A stretch of DNA of 64,000 bases from Kineothrix alysoides (GCF_000732725.1 NZ_JPNB01000001.1:744001-808000), one strand, 5' to 3'. Positions 35,590 to 46,232 are shown, numbered from the stretch's first letter. The notes: a model not told the origin generated them from the letters alone. Numbers and translations: made by a program.

Positions 35590-36168
35590 ATGTTAATGAG
35601 CATAAATTTAGATAACGCCAAAAGGATGATCGAACAGACGCTTCCGGCAGATATACAGGATGCAAAGGCAGCTTTCGGGCAGCAGGTTCTGAACTATGTC
35701 TATTGTGCAGAAGCGGGAGAAAGCGAAGAGGATAAAGCGAAATATGAGGCAAGAATATATGCGAAGCTTCGGGCGGGGAAGGAACTGACCTCTGCGGAGC
35801 TGAACTATCTGGCGAAGAATAATCCGATTTTGTATGCCAAGGCGCTGCGGGCACATCTTATGCGAAAAGCGCTGGAGAACAGGCTTCAGTCTTGCCGCTC
35901 CAAGCAGGAGGCGGAGACGGTTTATCAGGCGGCAGTAAGCAGCTTAAGCGATAAAGATCCGGATAAAGAGATGATAGTTGCCGCGCTCACGGATGCTTAT
36001 AAGGAATTCAAGAAAAGTGATGAATACAAAAGGCTTCCGGAAAAGACAGAAGGAGAAGGCGGCAGTAAAGCGGTACAAGGAGAGGTCCGCTATGTTTTCA
36101 GTGTGGACGGATATCAGGAAACTTATAAAACGGACGCTGCGGATATATCTTTTTCTGCAGCCAGGTAG
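35590..36168 (+). CDS. Helical hypothetical protein
   Basis: This protein of about 192 residues is soluble and mostly helical, with no recognised domain. Visible segments include NLDNAKRMIEQTLPADIQDA, AKYEARIYAKLRAGKELTSAELNYLAKNNP and LRAHLMRKALENRLQSCRSK. The ATG at 35590 follows AGGAGGAGG by 10 bases. It lies between the coiled-coil gene and the degenerate GGDEF gene. Function unknown. Confidence 0.75.
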   Translation: MLMSINLDNAKRMIEQTLPADIQDAKAAFGQQVLNYVYCAEAGESEEDKAKYEARIYAKLRAGKELTSAELNYLAKNNPILYAKALRAHLMRKALENRLQSCRSKQEAETVYQAAVSSLSDKDPDKEMIVAALTDAYKEFKKSDEYKRLPEKTEGEGGSKAVQGEVRYVFSVDGYQETYKTDAADISFSAAR

Positions 36169-36202
36169 AACGAGACCTTAGGCAAAGGGAGGCGCATATA
36201 CC

Positions 36203-37132
36203 ATGGAGTATGATACAGTTTCTTTTGAAAAGAGAATAAAAGAAAACATTAAGAAGTATACGGTTCAAAGTTTATTTACTATGGATTCTCTTACGGAATA
36301 TTTCGGTACGATTGCTAAAGAATATGGAGTAGAGGTGCTGCTGACAGACCGGCATGGTGAGAATGCTCTGGAGATAGGAGATTTTTCAAGATTTACTCCC
36401 GATGTTATAAATGCTCCCGGTATAGAACTGCAAATCTGCGGATATACGGTAGGATATTGGTATGTCAGGTATGATAAAGTTGCTAAGGAGAGACAGGCGA
36501 ACGCAGCGAAACTGTTGGATACAGCGTTTTCCCTTTTAACCGGACTGGGGACTGAAACCTATATGGGCAGAGAAGCTCGTTCCTACATAGAGAGGCTGGA
36601 TAAGAAGCCTGAGAAAGAACGCTATCAGGGCGGATGCAGCATGAAGGAGGACGTTCTGACGGGAGTGTGCAGCAAGGCATATATGGAGAGCAGAATGAAT
36701 GTGCTGGATCGTTCGGAGGTCGTGCCGGTTGCCATTGCACTTATAAATATCAATGACTGGAAGTTTGTATACGATAAATTCGGAGTGGAAAAGAGCGACA
36801 GCCTTATACAGCTTGTGGCTTCTATCGTCATGAATGAAGCGAAGGCAGAGTACATTATCGGAAGGATCGAGGGTGATGTCTTTCTCGTGCTGATTCCTAT
36901 GGCAGAGGAAAACGAGGCGGAAGATTATTGCCGGCGGGTTCAGAGGGCATGCTTGGCTTATGAGGGCGATACTGTGCTGGCACCGTCCGTTGCGGTGGGA
37001 GTCGTTAATAAGACGAATGTGGAGGAACATATTCAGGATATGATTTCCGACGCGGAATATGAAATGCTTCAGAACAAGATGGAAATTAAGAGTTCGGCGG
37101 GATATCGGGAGAGATTGGAAAGAGGATTATAG
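36203..37132 (+). CDS. Degenerate GGDEF-domain protein
   Basis: The 309-residue cytoplasmic protein has an unrecognised N-terminal region (residues 1-135) and a C-terminal GGDEF-like domain starting at DVLTGVCSKAYMESRMNVL. The usual DxDxFK segment reads ININDWKFVYDKFG, and the active loop reads GRIEGDVFLVLIP, where GGDEF is replaced by EGDVF. Diguanylate cyclase activity is therefore unlikely, and a nucleotide-sensing or structural role is more plausible. GGGAGG lies 10 bases before the ATG. It is the third gene of the 34617-37132 set. Confidence 0.82.
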   Translation: MEYDTVSFEKRIKENIKKYTVQSLFTMDSLTEYFGTIAKEYGVEVLLTDRHGENALEIGDFSRFTPDVINAPGIELQICGYTVGYWYVRYDKVAKERQANAAKLLDTAFSLLTGLGTETYMGREARSYIERLDKKPEKERYQGGCSMKEDVLTGVCSKAYMESRMNVLDRSEVVPVAIALININDWKFVYDKFGVEKSDSLIQLVASIVMNEAKAEYIIGRIEGDVFLVLIPMAEENEAEDYCRRVQRACLAYEGDTVLAPSVAVGVVNKTNVEEHIQDMISDAEYEMLQNKMEIKSSAGYRERLERGL

Positions 37133-37561
37133 ACGGTCGTGAGGGAAGCGGCGGGGATGGAAATGTCCCTGCTTTTCTCTGCAAAAGTTTTGTGAAGTGA
37201 AGGAAAGGAGACATACAGTAGAATGACAGTCAAAGGAGAGTGCCGGGGAAAAGCCGAAGGCAGGAAGTATATGATGGTATGTTGAAATATAAGAATCAAA
37301 ATGGGAAGACTATGACTTAGGGTATAAATATGACTTTATGATGGCATAATTTGGTTGGAGACTGCATTGGAAAAGGGAAGGTTGAAAGGAAAGAGCTTTT
37401 AACTATTGATTTTGGGCCTGCAATAGCGGACAAGGGGGAAAAATTAAATTATAAAATAATTATAAAATAGTTAATATATGTAAAAAGTGAGAAAACGAGA
37501 GATAATAAGAGAAAAAGCGAGAGAAACGAAAGTATAGAGCGTTTGGGTTCTGTGATTACAG
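37133..37561. other. Intergenic region upstream of groESL
   Basis: No convincing gene or RNA was found in this 430-base stretch. Its last 120 bases are very A+T-rich, with TAAAATTATAAAATAATTAT-like runs that could act as an UP element for the groE promoter. Confidence 0.5.
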
Positions 37562-37590
37562 TTGCAAATATGTGCATATAAATCTAATAT
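37562..37590 (+). promoter_or_regulatory. Predicted groESL promoter
   Basis: TTGCAA (37562-37567) and TAATAT (37585-37590) are 17 bases apart, just upstream of the CIRCE element. Transcription would begin at or just before CIRCE, as usual for HrcA-controlled operons. Confidence 0.65.
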
Positions 37591-37602
37591 ATGGATTAGT
37601 GA

Positions 37603-37629
37603 TTAGCACTCGATAGTTGGGAGTGCTAG
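37603..37629. promoter_or_regulatory. CIRCE element (HrcA operator)
   Basis: TTAGCACTC, nine spacer bases and GAGTGCTAG match the CIRCE consensus except for the last base (G in place of A). It lies 47 bases before groES. Binding of HrcA, encoded outside this window, should give heat-inducible expression. Confidence 0.97.
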
Positions 37630-37675
37630 TAATTCATAAAATACAGAATGAAATTTGATATAAGGAGGCTTTAAA

Positions 37676-37960
37676 ATGAAATTAGTACCATTGGGTGACA
37701 GAGTAATATTGAAACAATTGATTGCAGAAGAAACAACCAAATCGGGTATTGTTCTTCCCGGACAGAATAAGGAGAAGCCGCAGCAGGCGGAAGTAGTTGC
37801 GGTGGGTCCCGGTGGGATGATCGATGGCAAGGAAGTTAAGATGGAAGTAAAGGTCGGCGATAATGTTATTTATTCCAAATATGCGGGAACAGATGTCAAG
37901 ATCGAAGAGGAAGAATTTATCATTGTAAAGCAGAGTGATATTTTAGCAGTTATCCAGTAA
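37676..37960 (+). CDS. groES: Co-chaperonin GroES
   Basis: The 94-residue protein is a standard-length GroES. It begins KLVPLGDRVILKQLIAEE, with the mobile-loop sequence TTKSGIVLPGQNKEKPQQAEV and the C-terminal EFIIVKQSDILAVIQ. It caps the GroEL ring during folding. AAGGAGG precedes the ATG by 8 bases, and groEL follows 36 bases after the stop. Confidence 0.98.
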   Translation: MKLVPLGDRVILKQLIAEETTKSGIVLPGQNKEKPQQAEVVAVGPGGMIDGKEVKMEVKVGDNVIYSKYAGTDVKIEEEEFIIVKQSDILAVIQ

Positions 37961-39616
<1,656 letters not shown>

Positions 39617-39695
39617 TTTAGTCTGTAGAAACCGACATCAATATATAGTAAAATCAGGAAAAGTGCACGATGTAGCATTAGCTGATTTTAAGTAT

Positions 39696-39726
39696 GAGGC
39701 TGCAATACCCAAAGGGTTGCAGCCTC
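39696..39726 (+). terminator. Probable groESL terminator
   Basis: GAGGCTGCAA (39696-39705) pairs perfectly with TTGCAGCCTC (39717-39726). The loop contains CCC and GGG that can extend the stem. The downstream T content is modest (AGTCTATT), so termination efficiency is uncertain. Confidence 0.7.
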
Positions 39727-39881
39727 AGTCTATTAAACAAAAATTGACGTAAAATGTTTATTATTCAGCCGTCCCGGTATTATTCGATAGTCATACTCCG
39801 ATTTTTTTGATATAATCGGTACATATTTTTAAATGGCAGGAAGGCGAAATGGGAATAATAATAAAGAAGAGGCGGAAAGTA

Positions 39882-39904
39882 CGTAAGAACGTGATTCAAG
39901 AGAT
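39882..39904. repeat. Partial copy of repeat family B leader
   Basis: ACGTAAGAACGTGATTCAAG continues into AGATG and matches the leader of the repeat at 33120-33142 with one mismatch. The remainder of the element is absent. Confidence 0.55.
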
Positions 39905-40069
39905 GTGGACTTAGAAGCAGTGCATATCGATTGACTTAATAAAAAATTAATAATATAATGAGATTCGACAGAAAAACGGGACGCTGAAAGGAATGGGTGA
40001 AGAGTGAAAAATAAATTTTCACTTCCCCGGATTTGTATGCGTGCCAAAGCACGCGGATAGGAGGCAAAT

Positions 40070-40441
40070 ATGAAATTTACATTTGCGCATAATAATTTTA
40101 ACGTAATCGATTTGGAAAAGTCCGTAAATTTTTATAAAGAAGCATTAGGGCTTGAGGAGATAAGAAGAAAGAAGGCGTCTGACGGCAGTTTTGAGCTTGT
40201 TTTTATGGGTGATGGGACTACGGGACACCAGTTGGAGCTGACATGGCTTCGCGATTGGGAAAAGGATAACTATAATTTGGGAGATAATGAATTTCATCTT
40301 GCCTTCGTAACGGACGATATAGATGACGCTCATAAAAAACATGACGAAATGGGATGCATCTGCTTCGAAAATAAGGCGATGGGAATTTATTTCATCAACG
40401 ACCCGGACAATTACTGGATCGAGATTGTTCCGGCGAAATAA
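40070..40441 (+). CDS. VOC-family protein (lactoylglutathione lyase-like)
   Basis: The 123-residue protein has two beta-alpha-beta-beta-beta modules of the vicinal oxygen chelate fold. Likely metal ligands are His-7 (FAHNNFNV), Glu in HQLELTW, His in NEFHLAFV and Glu near the end in YWIEIVP, the four-ligand set of glyoxalase I. It may detoxify methylglyoxal with a small thiol or act on another substrate. GGAGG precedes the start by 9 bases. The next gene, apt, follows after 50 bases. Confidence 0.88.
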   Translation: MKFTFAHNNFNVIDLEKSVNFYKEALGLEEIRRKKASDGSFELVFMGDGTTGHQLELTWLRDWEKDNYNLGDNEFHLAFVTDDIDDAHKKHDEMGCICFENKAMGIYFINDPDNYWIEIVPAK

Positions 40442-40491
40442 AACGGATATAAAAATTTTAAATAACGAAAGCGGAAATGGAGACGTAAACG

Positions 40492-41016
40492 ATGAAACAA
40501 TTGGAAGAATATGTACGGAGTATCCCGGATTTTCCGGAGGAAGGCATTATTTTCAGAGATGTGACGAGTGTTCTGCAAGATGCGGACGGACTGCAGCTTG
40601 CGGTAGATACCATGCAGGATAAGGTAAAGGATTTGGAATTTGACGTGGTAGTAGGACCGGAATCGAGAGGATTTATTTTCGGAACACCCATCGCATATAA
40701 TTTGAAAAAGCCGTTTGTGTTGATTCGGAAAAAGGGAAAGCTTCCTTGTGAAACGGTGTCTATCGATTACGAATTGGAGTATGGAACCGCAACGATAGAG
40801 ATGCACAAGGATTCTATTAAACCGGGGCAGAAAATTCTGATTGTGGATGACTTGATCGCCACGGGCGGAACGACTGAGGCTATGATACGTCTCATCGAGT
40901 CATTAGGTGGGGAAGTGGTAGGAATCGTCGTTATGATCGAGCTGGCAGGATTAAAGGGCCGGGAAAGATTAAAGGATTACAGATTGGAATCCGCGATTTG
41001 TTACGAGGGAAAATAG
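40492..41016 (+). CDS. apt: Adenine phosphoribosyltransferase
   Basis: This 174-residue enzyme converts adenine and PRPP to AMP. It shows YVRSIPDFPEEGIIFRDVTS at the N-terminus, GPESRGFIFGTPIAY and the PRPP loop ILIVDDLIATGGTTEA. Length is normal. It is immediately upstream of the RSH gene, a gene order frequent in Firmicutes. Confidence 0.97.
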   Translation: MKQLEEYVRSIPDFPEEGIIFRDVTSVLQDADGLQLAVDTMQDKVKDLEFDVVVGPESRGFIFGTPIAYNLKKPFVLIRKKGKLPCETVSIDYELEYGTATIEMHKDSIKPGQKILIVDDLIATGGTTEAMIRLIESLGGEVVGIVVMIELAGLKGRERLKDYRLESAICYEGK

Positions 41017-41082
41017 GGGCTGTTTTTAAAGGTATTGGGTGAAATTGGATATAATTCAATAAGAATATGGCCGGTGATGAAT

Positions 41083-43407
41083 ATGACAGAAGAAAAGAAA
41101 CAGATGACAACCGATATGAGCGAGATGGTCTTCGATGACGGAAGGATTGAAGCCATTCAGGAATTCCAAAGTCCTGAGCAGTTGTTCCAGGACCTTATTT
41201 TCCGTGTGCGCAAATATCACCCTTCAGATGATATATCGTTGATTGAGAAAGCTTACAAGGTAGCCTATGATGCCCACAAGGATCAGGTCAGAAAGTCAGG
41301 CGAGCCATATATCATTCACCCTTTATGCGTAGCGATTATATTGGCGGATCTGGAGCTGGATAAAGAGACCATTGCCGCAGGGCTGATGCACGATGTGGTA
41401 GAAGATACCATTATGACGGAAGAGGAAATAGAGCGGGAGTTCGGCTCGGACGTAGTACTTTTGGTGGACGGCGTTACGAAGCTGCAGCAATTGCAGCTTA
41501 CGGGAGATAACGAAGGAAAGACGCCGGATAAGCTGGAGATTCAGGCGGAAAACCTCCGAAAGATGTTCCTCGCCATGGCGAAGGACATTAGAGTCATTTT
41601 GATCAAGCTTGCGGATAGGCTGCACAATATGCGTACTCTGAATCATATGCCTCCTGAGAAGCAGCAGCGAATCGCAAGAGAAACACTGGATATTTATGCG
41701 CCTATTGCGCAGAGACTCGGTATTTCCAAGATAAAGGTGGAGCTGGATGATTTATCTTTGAAATATCTGGAGCCGGAAGTTTATTACGATTTAGTTGATA
41801 AGATAGCTATCCGGAGAAGTGAGAGGGAAGCGTATATTCAGGGCATTGTAAATGAAGTTGAGCAACATATAGAAAATACCGATATCAAGGCGCAGGTTGA
41901 CGGCCGTATCAAACATTTTTTCAGCATTTACAAGAAAATGAAGAATCAGGATAAGACTATCGATCAAATTTACGATTTGTTCGCAGTCAGGATTATCGTG
42001 GACACAGTCAAGGATTGTTATGCGGCTCTCGGCGTTATCCACGAGATGTATAAGCCGATTCCGGGGCGCTTCAAGGACTATATCGCTATGCCCAAGGCCA
42101 ATATGTACCAGTCTCTTCATACGACGCTGATCGGTGCCAATGGGCAGCCCTTCGAGATTCAGATACGTACCTATGAAATGCACAAGGCGGCGGAGTTTGG
42201 TATTGCCGCCCATTGGAAATATAAAGAGTCCTCCGACGGAAAGAAAGTGGAGGAGAGAGAAGAAGAAAAGCTCGTATGGCTCAGACAGATTCTCGAGTGG
42301 CAGAGGGATATGTCCGACAATATGGAGTTTATGAATCTGCTCAAGAGCGATTTGGACCTGTTCTCGGACAGTGTTTATTGCTTTACGCCTACAGGAGATG
42401 TCAAAAATCTTCCGGCTGGTTCTACGCCTATCGATTTTGCCTACAGCATTCACAGCGCGGTAGGAAACAAGATGATCGGTGCGAGAGTGAACGGCAAGCT
42501 GGTCACCATAGATTATGAAATTAAAAACGGTGACCGGATTGAGATTCTTACCTCCCAGAACTCTAAGGGTCCCAGCCGCGACTGGTTGAACGTCGTTAAG
42601 AGTACGCAGGCGAAGAGTAAGATCAATCAATGGTTCAAGAACGAACTTAAGGAAGATAATATCGTAAAAGGCAAGGAGCTTTTGGCTGCCTACTGCAAGG
42701 CAAAAGCGATTAATACCATAGACATTATGAAGCCGGAATATATGAATGCTATTATGAAAAAGTATGGCTTCAAGGATTGGGATTCCGTCTATGCGGCAGT
42801 AGGGCACGGTGGTTTGAAGGAAGGCCAGATCATCAACAAGATGCAGGAGCTTTATGACAAGGCGCATAAAAAGGCGCTGACGGATGAAGAAGTGCTTGCT
42901 TCCGTTGCCGAAGGTAATTACCAGAAAAAAACGCAGGCCAAATCGGGGAGCGGTATTGTAGTAAAAGGGATTCACGACGTGGCGGTGCGTTTTTCCAAAT
43001 GCTGTAGTCCGGTTCCGGGAGATGAAATCGTTGGTTTCGTTACTCGTGGAAGAGGTGTGTCTATTCACCGGACCGATTGCGTCAATGTCATCAATATGCC
43101 GGAGATGGAACGTGTGCGGCTCATTGATGCGGAGTGGCAGCAGTCCACAGAGGAGATTACCGGCGAGAAATATTTTTCGGAAATCAGGATATTCGCCAAT
43201 AACAGAAGCGGTCTGATTGCGGATATATCCCGTGCGCTTACGGAGAAGAACGTGGATATTTTATCTATGAATACGAGAACGAACAAGCAGGGTCTGGCGA
43301 CCTTGTCTACCTCCTTCGAAATAGGAAGCAGGGAAGAGCTTAACCGCATCATCGATAAAATAAGAAGCGTGGAAAGTGTTATCGACATCGAAAGGACTAC
43401 CGGCTGA
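41083..43407 (+). CDS. relA: Bifunctional (p)ppGpp synthetase/hydrolase (RSH)
   Basis: The product of about 774 residues has the full long-RSH layout. The HD hydrolase domain contains GLMHDVVEDT; the synthetase domain contains RFKDYIAMPKANMYQSLHTT; then come TGS (VYCFTPTGDVKNLPAGSTPID), a zinc-finger region (FSKCCSPVPGDEIVG) and a C-terminal ACT domain (EIRIFANNRSGLIADISRALTEK). Both catalytic halves appear intact, so it should make and degrade the alarmone. The start is uncertain: ATGs at 41077 and 41083 lie near a weak GGTGA, and a TTG at 41035 is upstream. Confidence 0.95.
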   Translation: MTEEKKQMTTDMSEMVFDDGRIEAIQEFQSPEQLFQDLIFRVRKYHPSDDISLIEKAYKVAYDAHKDQVRKSGEPYIIHPLCVAIILADLELDKETIAAGLMHDVVEDTIMTEEEIEREFGSDVVLLVDGVTKLQQLQLTGDNEGKTPDKLEIQAENLRKMFLAMAKDIRVILIKLADRLHNMRTLNHMPPEKQQRIARETLDIYAPIAQRLGISKIKVELDDLSLKYLEPEVYYDLVDKIAIRRSEREAYIQGIVNEVEQHIENTDIKAQVDGRIKHFFSIYKKMKNQDKTIDQIYDLFAVRIIVDTVKDCYAALGVIHEMYKPIPGRFKDYIAMPKANMYQSLHTTLIGANGQPFEIQIRTYEMHKAAEFGIAAHWKYKESSDGKKVEEREEEKLVWLRQILEWQRDMSDNMEFMNLLKSDLDLFSDSVYCFTPTGDVKNLPAGSTPIDFAYSIHSAVGNKMIGARVNGKLVTIDYEIKNGDRIEILTSQNSKGPSRDWLNVVKSTQAKSKINQWFKNELKEDNIVKGKELLAAYCKAKAINTIDIMKPEYMNAIMKKYGFKDWDSVYAAVGHGGLKEGQIINKMQELYDKAHKKALTDEEVLASVAEGNYQKKTQAKSGSGIVVKGIHDVAVRFSKCCSPVPGDEIVGFVTRGRGVSIHRTDCVNVINMPEMERVRLIDAEWQQSTEEITGEKYFSEIRIFANNRSGLIADISRALTEKNVDILSMNTRTNKQGLATLSTSFEIGSREELNRIIDKIRSVESVIDIERTTG

Positions 43408-43433
43408 CCCGCGAGAGGAGAAGGATTAACGGA

Positions 43434-44066
43434 ATGGCGAATTTGAAAATAGGACGTATGGTGCTCGGCATCTGTCAGACTAATTGTTATTTTGTATACA
43501 GGGAGGGATGCGTCGATGTGATATTCATCGATCCTGCGGATTCGGGAGATTATATTTATGAATCCTTGAAGGAAAAAGGCTTTCAGGTAAAGGGAATCCT
43601 CTTGACACATGGACATTTTGACCACATCTGGGGAAGCGAAAGGCTGCGGGAATTAAGTGGGGCGAAAATATATGCCTATAAGGAAGAAAAGGCTCTGTGT
43701 GAGGACTCTGTAAAGAACGTATCCGAACAGGCGGGGCGGGCTTATACGGTAGTGCCGGACGAATATTTGGAGGATGGAGCACGGATAACTATAGCCGGAA
43801 TGACCTGCCGTCTTATCGCAACTCCCGGGCACACGATAGGAGGCTGCTGTTATTATTTCGAGGAGGACAGAATGCTTATAAGCGGCGATACGCTCTTCCA
43901 GGAATCGGTAGGGAGAACGGATCTGCCTACGGGAAGTATGAGCACGCTTACAAGGTCTATTAAAGAAAGGCTGTACGTGCTGCCCGATGAGGTTAAAGTA
44001 TACCCGGGGCATGGGGAACCTACGGAAATTGGATGGGAGAAGAAATATAATGCTTTTTGCCAATGA
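43434..44066 (+). CDS. Metallo-beta-lactamase-fold hydrolase (glyoxalase II-like)
   Basis: The 210-residue protein contains the binuclear zinc motif LLTHGHFDHIWG, the later histidine in ATPGHTIGGCCYY, the bridging aspartate in ISGDTLF and the C-terminal VYPGHGEPT. This is the small GloB-like YcbL group. It lies 26 bases after the RSH gene; apt, RSH and this gene are a common clostridial string. A terminator follows at 44094. Confidence 0.93.
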   Translation: MANLKIGRMVLGICQTNCYFVYREGCVDVIFIDPADSGDYIYESLKEKGFQVKGILLTHGHFDHIWGSERLRELSGAKIYAYKEEKALCEDSVKNVSEQAGRAYTVVPDEYLEDGARITIAGMTCRLIATPGHTIGGCCYYFEEDRMLISGDTLFQESVGRTDLPTGSMSTLTRSIKERLYVLPDEVKVYPGHGEPTEIGWEKKYNAFCQ

Positions 44067-44093
44067 AAGAAATCGATAGAATAAGAAATGTTG

Positions 44094-44134
44094 AAAAAGC
44101 TTGGAACGTTTAGGAAAATGTTCCGGGCTTTTTT
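44094..44134 (+). terminator. Rho-independent terminator after the MBL gene
   Basis: AAAAAGCTTGGAAC (44094-44107) pairs with GTTCCGGGCTTTTT (44120-44133), with internal wobble, and the stem runs into a T-rich tail. Confidence 0.88.
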
Positions 44135-44148
44135 ATATTATTTTGATA

Positions 44149-44178
44149 TTGACAATAGTGTGTGATATACACTATAAT
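44149..44178 (+). promoter_or_regulatory. PadR promoter with embedded operator
   Basis: TTGACA (44149-44154) and TATAAT (44173-44178) are 18 bases apart. An inverted repeat ATAGTGT (44155-44161), seven bases, ACACTAT (44169-44175) fills the spacer. This is the expected layout for autorepression by PadR, whose sites often contain ATGT/ACAT-like or GTGT/ACAC half-sites. Confidence 0.75.
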
Positions 44179-44201
44179 ATGATACACAGGAGGAGAAAGT
44201 A

Positions 44202-44546
44202 ATGGGAGAACTGAATGAAATATTATCATCGCTGATTTTGGAGCTTAGAAGGGGTACAATAGTGCTCAGTGTCATTAGTCAGCTGAATGAGCCGCAGTAC
44301 GGCTATACCCTCGTCAAAAGTATGGAAGAAAAAGGCGTAAGCATAGACACGAACACTTTATATCCGCTGCTGAGAAGATTGGAAAAGCAGGAGCTCCTTG
44401 TAAGTGAATGGGAGACTGACGGAAGTAAGCCGAGGAAATATTATAAGAGAACTGAGTTAGGCGATGTGGTATATGAGAGGCTAACAGCGCAGTGGAGGGA
44501 AATGACGGAGAGCATGAACCGTTTATTGGAGCAGGAAACCATTTAG
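44202..44546 (+). CDS. PadR-family transcriptional regulator
   Basis: The 114-residue protein is a winged helix regulator of the PadR type (LELRRGTIVLSVISQLNEPQYGYTLVKSMEEKGVSIDTNTLYPLLRRLEKQELLVSEW), with a short helical C-terminus for dimerisation. AGGAGG lies before the start. It is followed by a HAAS-domain membrane protein, the usual partner in this regulatory pair, and probably represses its own promoter through the inverted repeat at 44155-44175. Confidence 0.94.
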   Translation: MGELNEILSSLILELRRGTIVLSVISQLNEPQYGYTLVKSMEEKGVSIDTNTLYPLLRRLEKQELLVSEWETDGSKPRKYYKRTELGDVVYERLTAQWREMTESMNRLLEQETI

Positions 44547-44589
44547 GAGCAGGAGACGAAATAAATCCGAGGGAAAGGATGATAGGAAT

Positions 44590-45684
44590 ATGATGAAAGA
44601 AAAGTTATCTAATGAATTGACGGAAAAGTATTTATACGATGTAGTGCGGCGCCTGCCGGAGAAGCAAAGGAAGGATATCGAGCAGGAGCTTAGAACGTTA
44701 ATCGAGGATATGATAGAGGAACGGGAAGGCAGCGGAGAAGTAAGTCGCGAGGAATGTGAAAGAGCGGTACTTACAGAACTCGGCGATCCGGCAAAGATGG
44801 CAAGAAGCTATCGCGGAGACAAAGAAGGGCTGATCAGCGGGGAATATTACGACAGATATTGCTACATTTTAAAAATCGTCCTTCTATGTGCCGGCGCGGC
44901 AATTCTTTTTTCGGATATTATCTCTGCGGTTGTCCACGTAGTGAATAACGAAACATTCGATGCTATCTCTGCGATAGGTTACGAAGTAAATGAGCAGCTA
45001 TTGAGCGGTAGTATGTGGTGGGAGGTATTCGATATAGGAATCACGCTTCCGTCTGCTCTTTTACAAATATTTGGCGTTATAACGCTGATTTTTGCCCTTA
45101 TGCAAAGATATCATGTGAAGCTCGATTTGTCTGAGGAAGAGTGGTCCGTGGAAAAGCTCCCTCAGATTCCGTATAAAAAGGCAATGATAAGCAGGGGCGA
45201 GAGTGCGGTAGGAATCGTCTTCGGAGTGCTGGTAATTATCCTATTCGCTTATAGGCCACAGCTTATGGGAGCATGGATAAGACAAGGAGATGAGATGGTA
45301 TCGATTCCGATTTTCAATTTATCTATATGGGGGAAGGTGCTTCCGTTTTTTATTATCAGTGTTATGGCAGGCATCATCAGCGACTTTGTGAAGCTCGTGG
45401 CAGGGCGGTATAACTATAGAGTGATGGTGACGACTATTGTGATGGATATTGTAGGCTTTATTATGACATTTATATTCATGAAGGTACTGCCTATATGGAA
45501 CAAAGATTTTATGCAGGCATTGCAGCGGGAAACCGGAATTGCCTTTTCCTCAAAGGGAGATTTGCTGACTTATTATAATACAGATATCTTTATTAACGGA
45601 ATTGTAATAGTAATTCTCTTTTTCTTTCTGCTGGACATAGCAACTACGGTTTATTATACTGTAAGATATGGAAATAAGGATTGA
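44590..45684 (+). CDS. HAAS/DUF1700-like domain membrane protein
   Basis: The 364-residue protein starts with a HAAS-type cytoplasmic helical domain (YLYDVVRRLPEKQRKDIEQELRTLIEDM and ELGDPAKMARSYRG). About six hydrophobic helices follow from residue 95 onward. Such proteins are typically encoded beside PadR regulators and may act as membrane sensors or effectors. ATGs at 44590 and 44593 are both possible. Function beyond this is unknown. Confidence 0.85.
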   Translation: MMKEKLSNELTEKYLYDVVRRLPEKQRKDIEQELRTLIEDMIEEREGSGEVSREECERAVLTELGDPAKMARSYRGDKEGLISGEYYDRYCYILKIVLLCAGAAILFSDIISAVVHVVNNETFDAISAIGYEVNEQLLSGSMWWEVFDIGITLPSALLQIFGVITLIFALMQRYHVKLDLSEEEWSVEKLPQIPYKKAMISRGESAVGIVFGVLVIILFAYRPQLMGAWIRQGDEMVSIPIFNLSIWGKVLPFFIISVMAGIISDFVKLVAGRYNYRVMVTTIVMDIVGFIMTFIFMKVLPIWNKDFMQALQRETGIAFSSKGDLLTYYNTDIFINGIVIVILFFFLLDIATTVYYTVRYGNKD

Positions 45685-45766
45685 GTTATAATTTTATTCA
45701 GATAGATAGCTTTCTCTGGATGTGATAAATTTAATCCGGCAATAACATGGAATGTCAGGAGAGGGT

Positions 45767-46129
45767 ATGATGTCATCAAAAATACAGATTTCTTGCGAAA
45801 TGGAGATTACATTAAAAGTAATAGGCGGTAAATGGAAGCCTTTGATTCTTCATTATCTTATGGAGGAAGGTCCGAAGCGATATAATGAAATTCTTCGTTT
45901 TTTGCTGGATGCTCATAAAAAAACGCTCACAACGCAATTGAGAGAATTAGAAGAGGCGGGAGTGATCCAAAGGAAAGTATACCCAACGACACCGGTGCAG
46001 GTTGAGTATGCGATCACGAAACACGGGGAAACGCTATACCCTATTTTGGAAGCCATGTGCGACTGGGGCAGTAGCAATATCGGAGATAAATATGAATTGA
46101 CACATGCTCAATGTGGATGTGATAAATGA
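45767..46129 (+). CDS. HxlR-family regulator with a conserved N-terminal cysteine
   Basis: The protein of about 120 residues is a winged helix HxlR regulator: EITLKVIGGKWKPLILHYLMEEGPKRYNEI and TLTTQLRELEEAGVIQRKVYPTTPVQVEY. The cysteine in QISCEMEITL corresponds to the position used for redox or electrophile sensing in HypR/YodB-like members. Another CxC lies at the C-terminus. AGGAG stands 5-8 bases before ATGs at 45767 and 45770. It precedes an alcohol dehydrogenase gene that it may control. Confidence 0.92.
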   Translation: MMSSKIQISCEMEITLKVIGGKWKPLILHYLMEEGPKRYNEILRFLLDAHKKTLTTQLRELEEAGVIQRKVYPTTPVQVEYAITKHGETLYPILEAMCDWGSSNIGDKYELTHAQCGCDK

Positions 46130-46173
46130 TATAAGGGAACCTCAAGGTGCCCTGGGGGGAAAAATGTGCCTTC

Positions 46174-46202
46174 TTGTATTATCTGATTAAGAGTCCTATA
46201 CT
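46174..46202 (+). promoter_or_regulatory. Predicted promoter of the alcohol dehydrogenase gene
   Basis: TTGTAT (46174-46179) and TATACT (46197-46202) are separated by 17 bases, 30 bases before the dehydrogenase start. A separate promoter implies regulation independent of the HxlR gene, possibly by its product. Confidence 0.65.
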
Positions 46203-46232
46203 GTAAGCAAATAATAGAAAGAAGGGTTTTTT

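Larger units (their letters stand above)
39617..40069. other. Intergenic region after groEL
   Basis: This 450-base gap holds a terminator-like hairpin (39696-39726), the 23-base leader of repeat family B at 39882-39904 and a small hairpin GCGTG-CCAAAG-CACGC near 40040. No gene is visible. Confidence 0.55.

Noticed and set aside
41791-43068. A 425-codon open frame on the minus strand
   Set aside because: It is an antisense shadow of the RSH gene, whose domains are clear on the plus strand, and has no recognisable motif.
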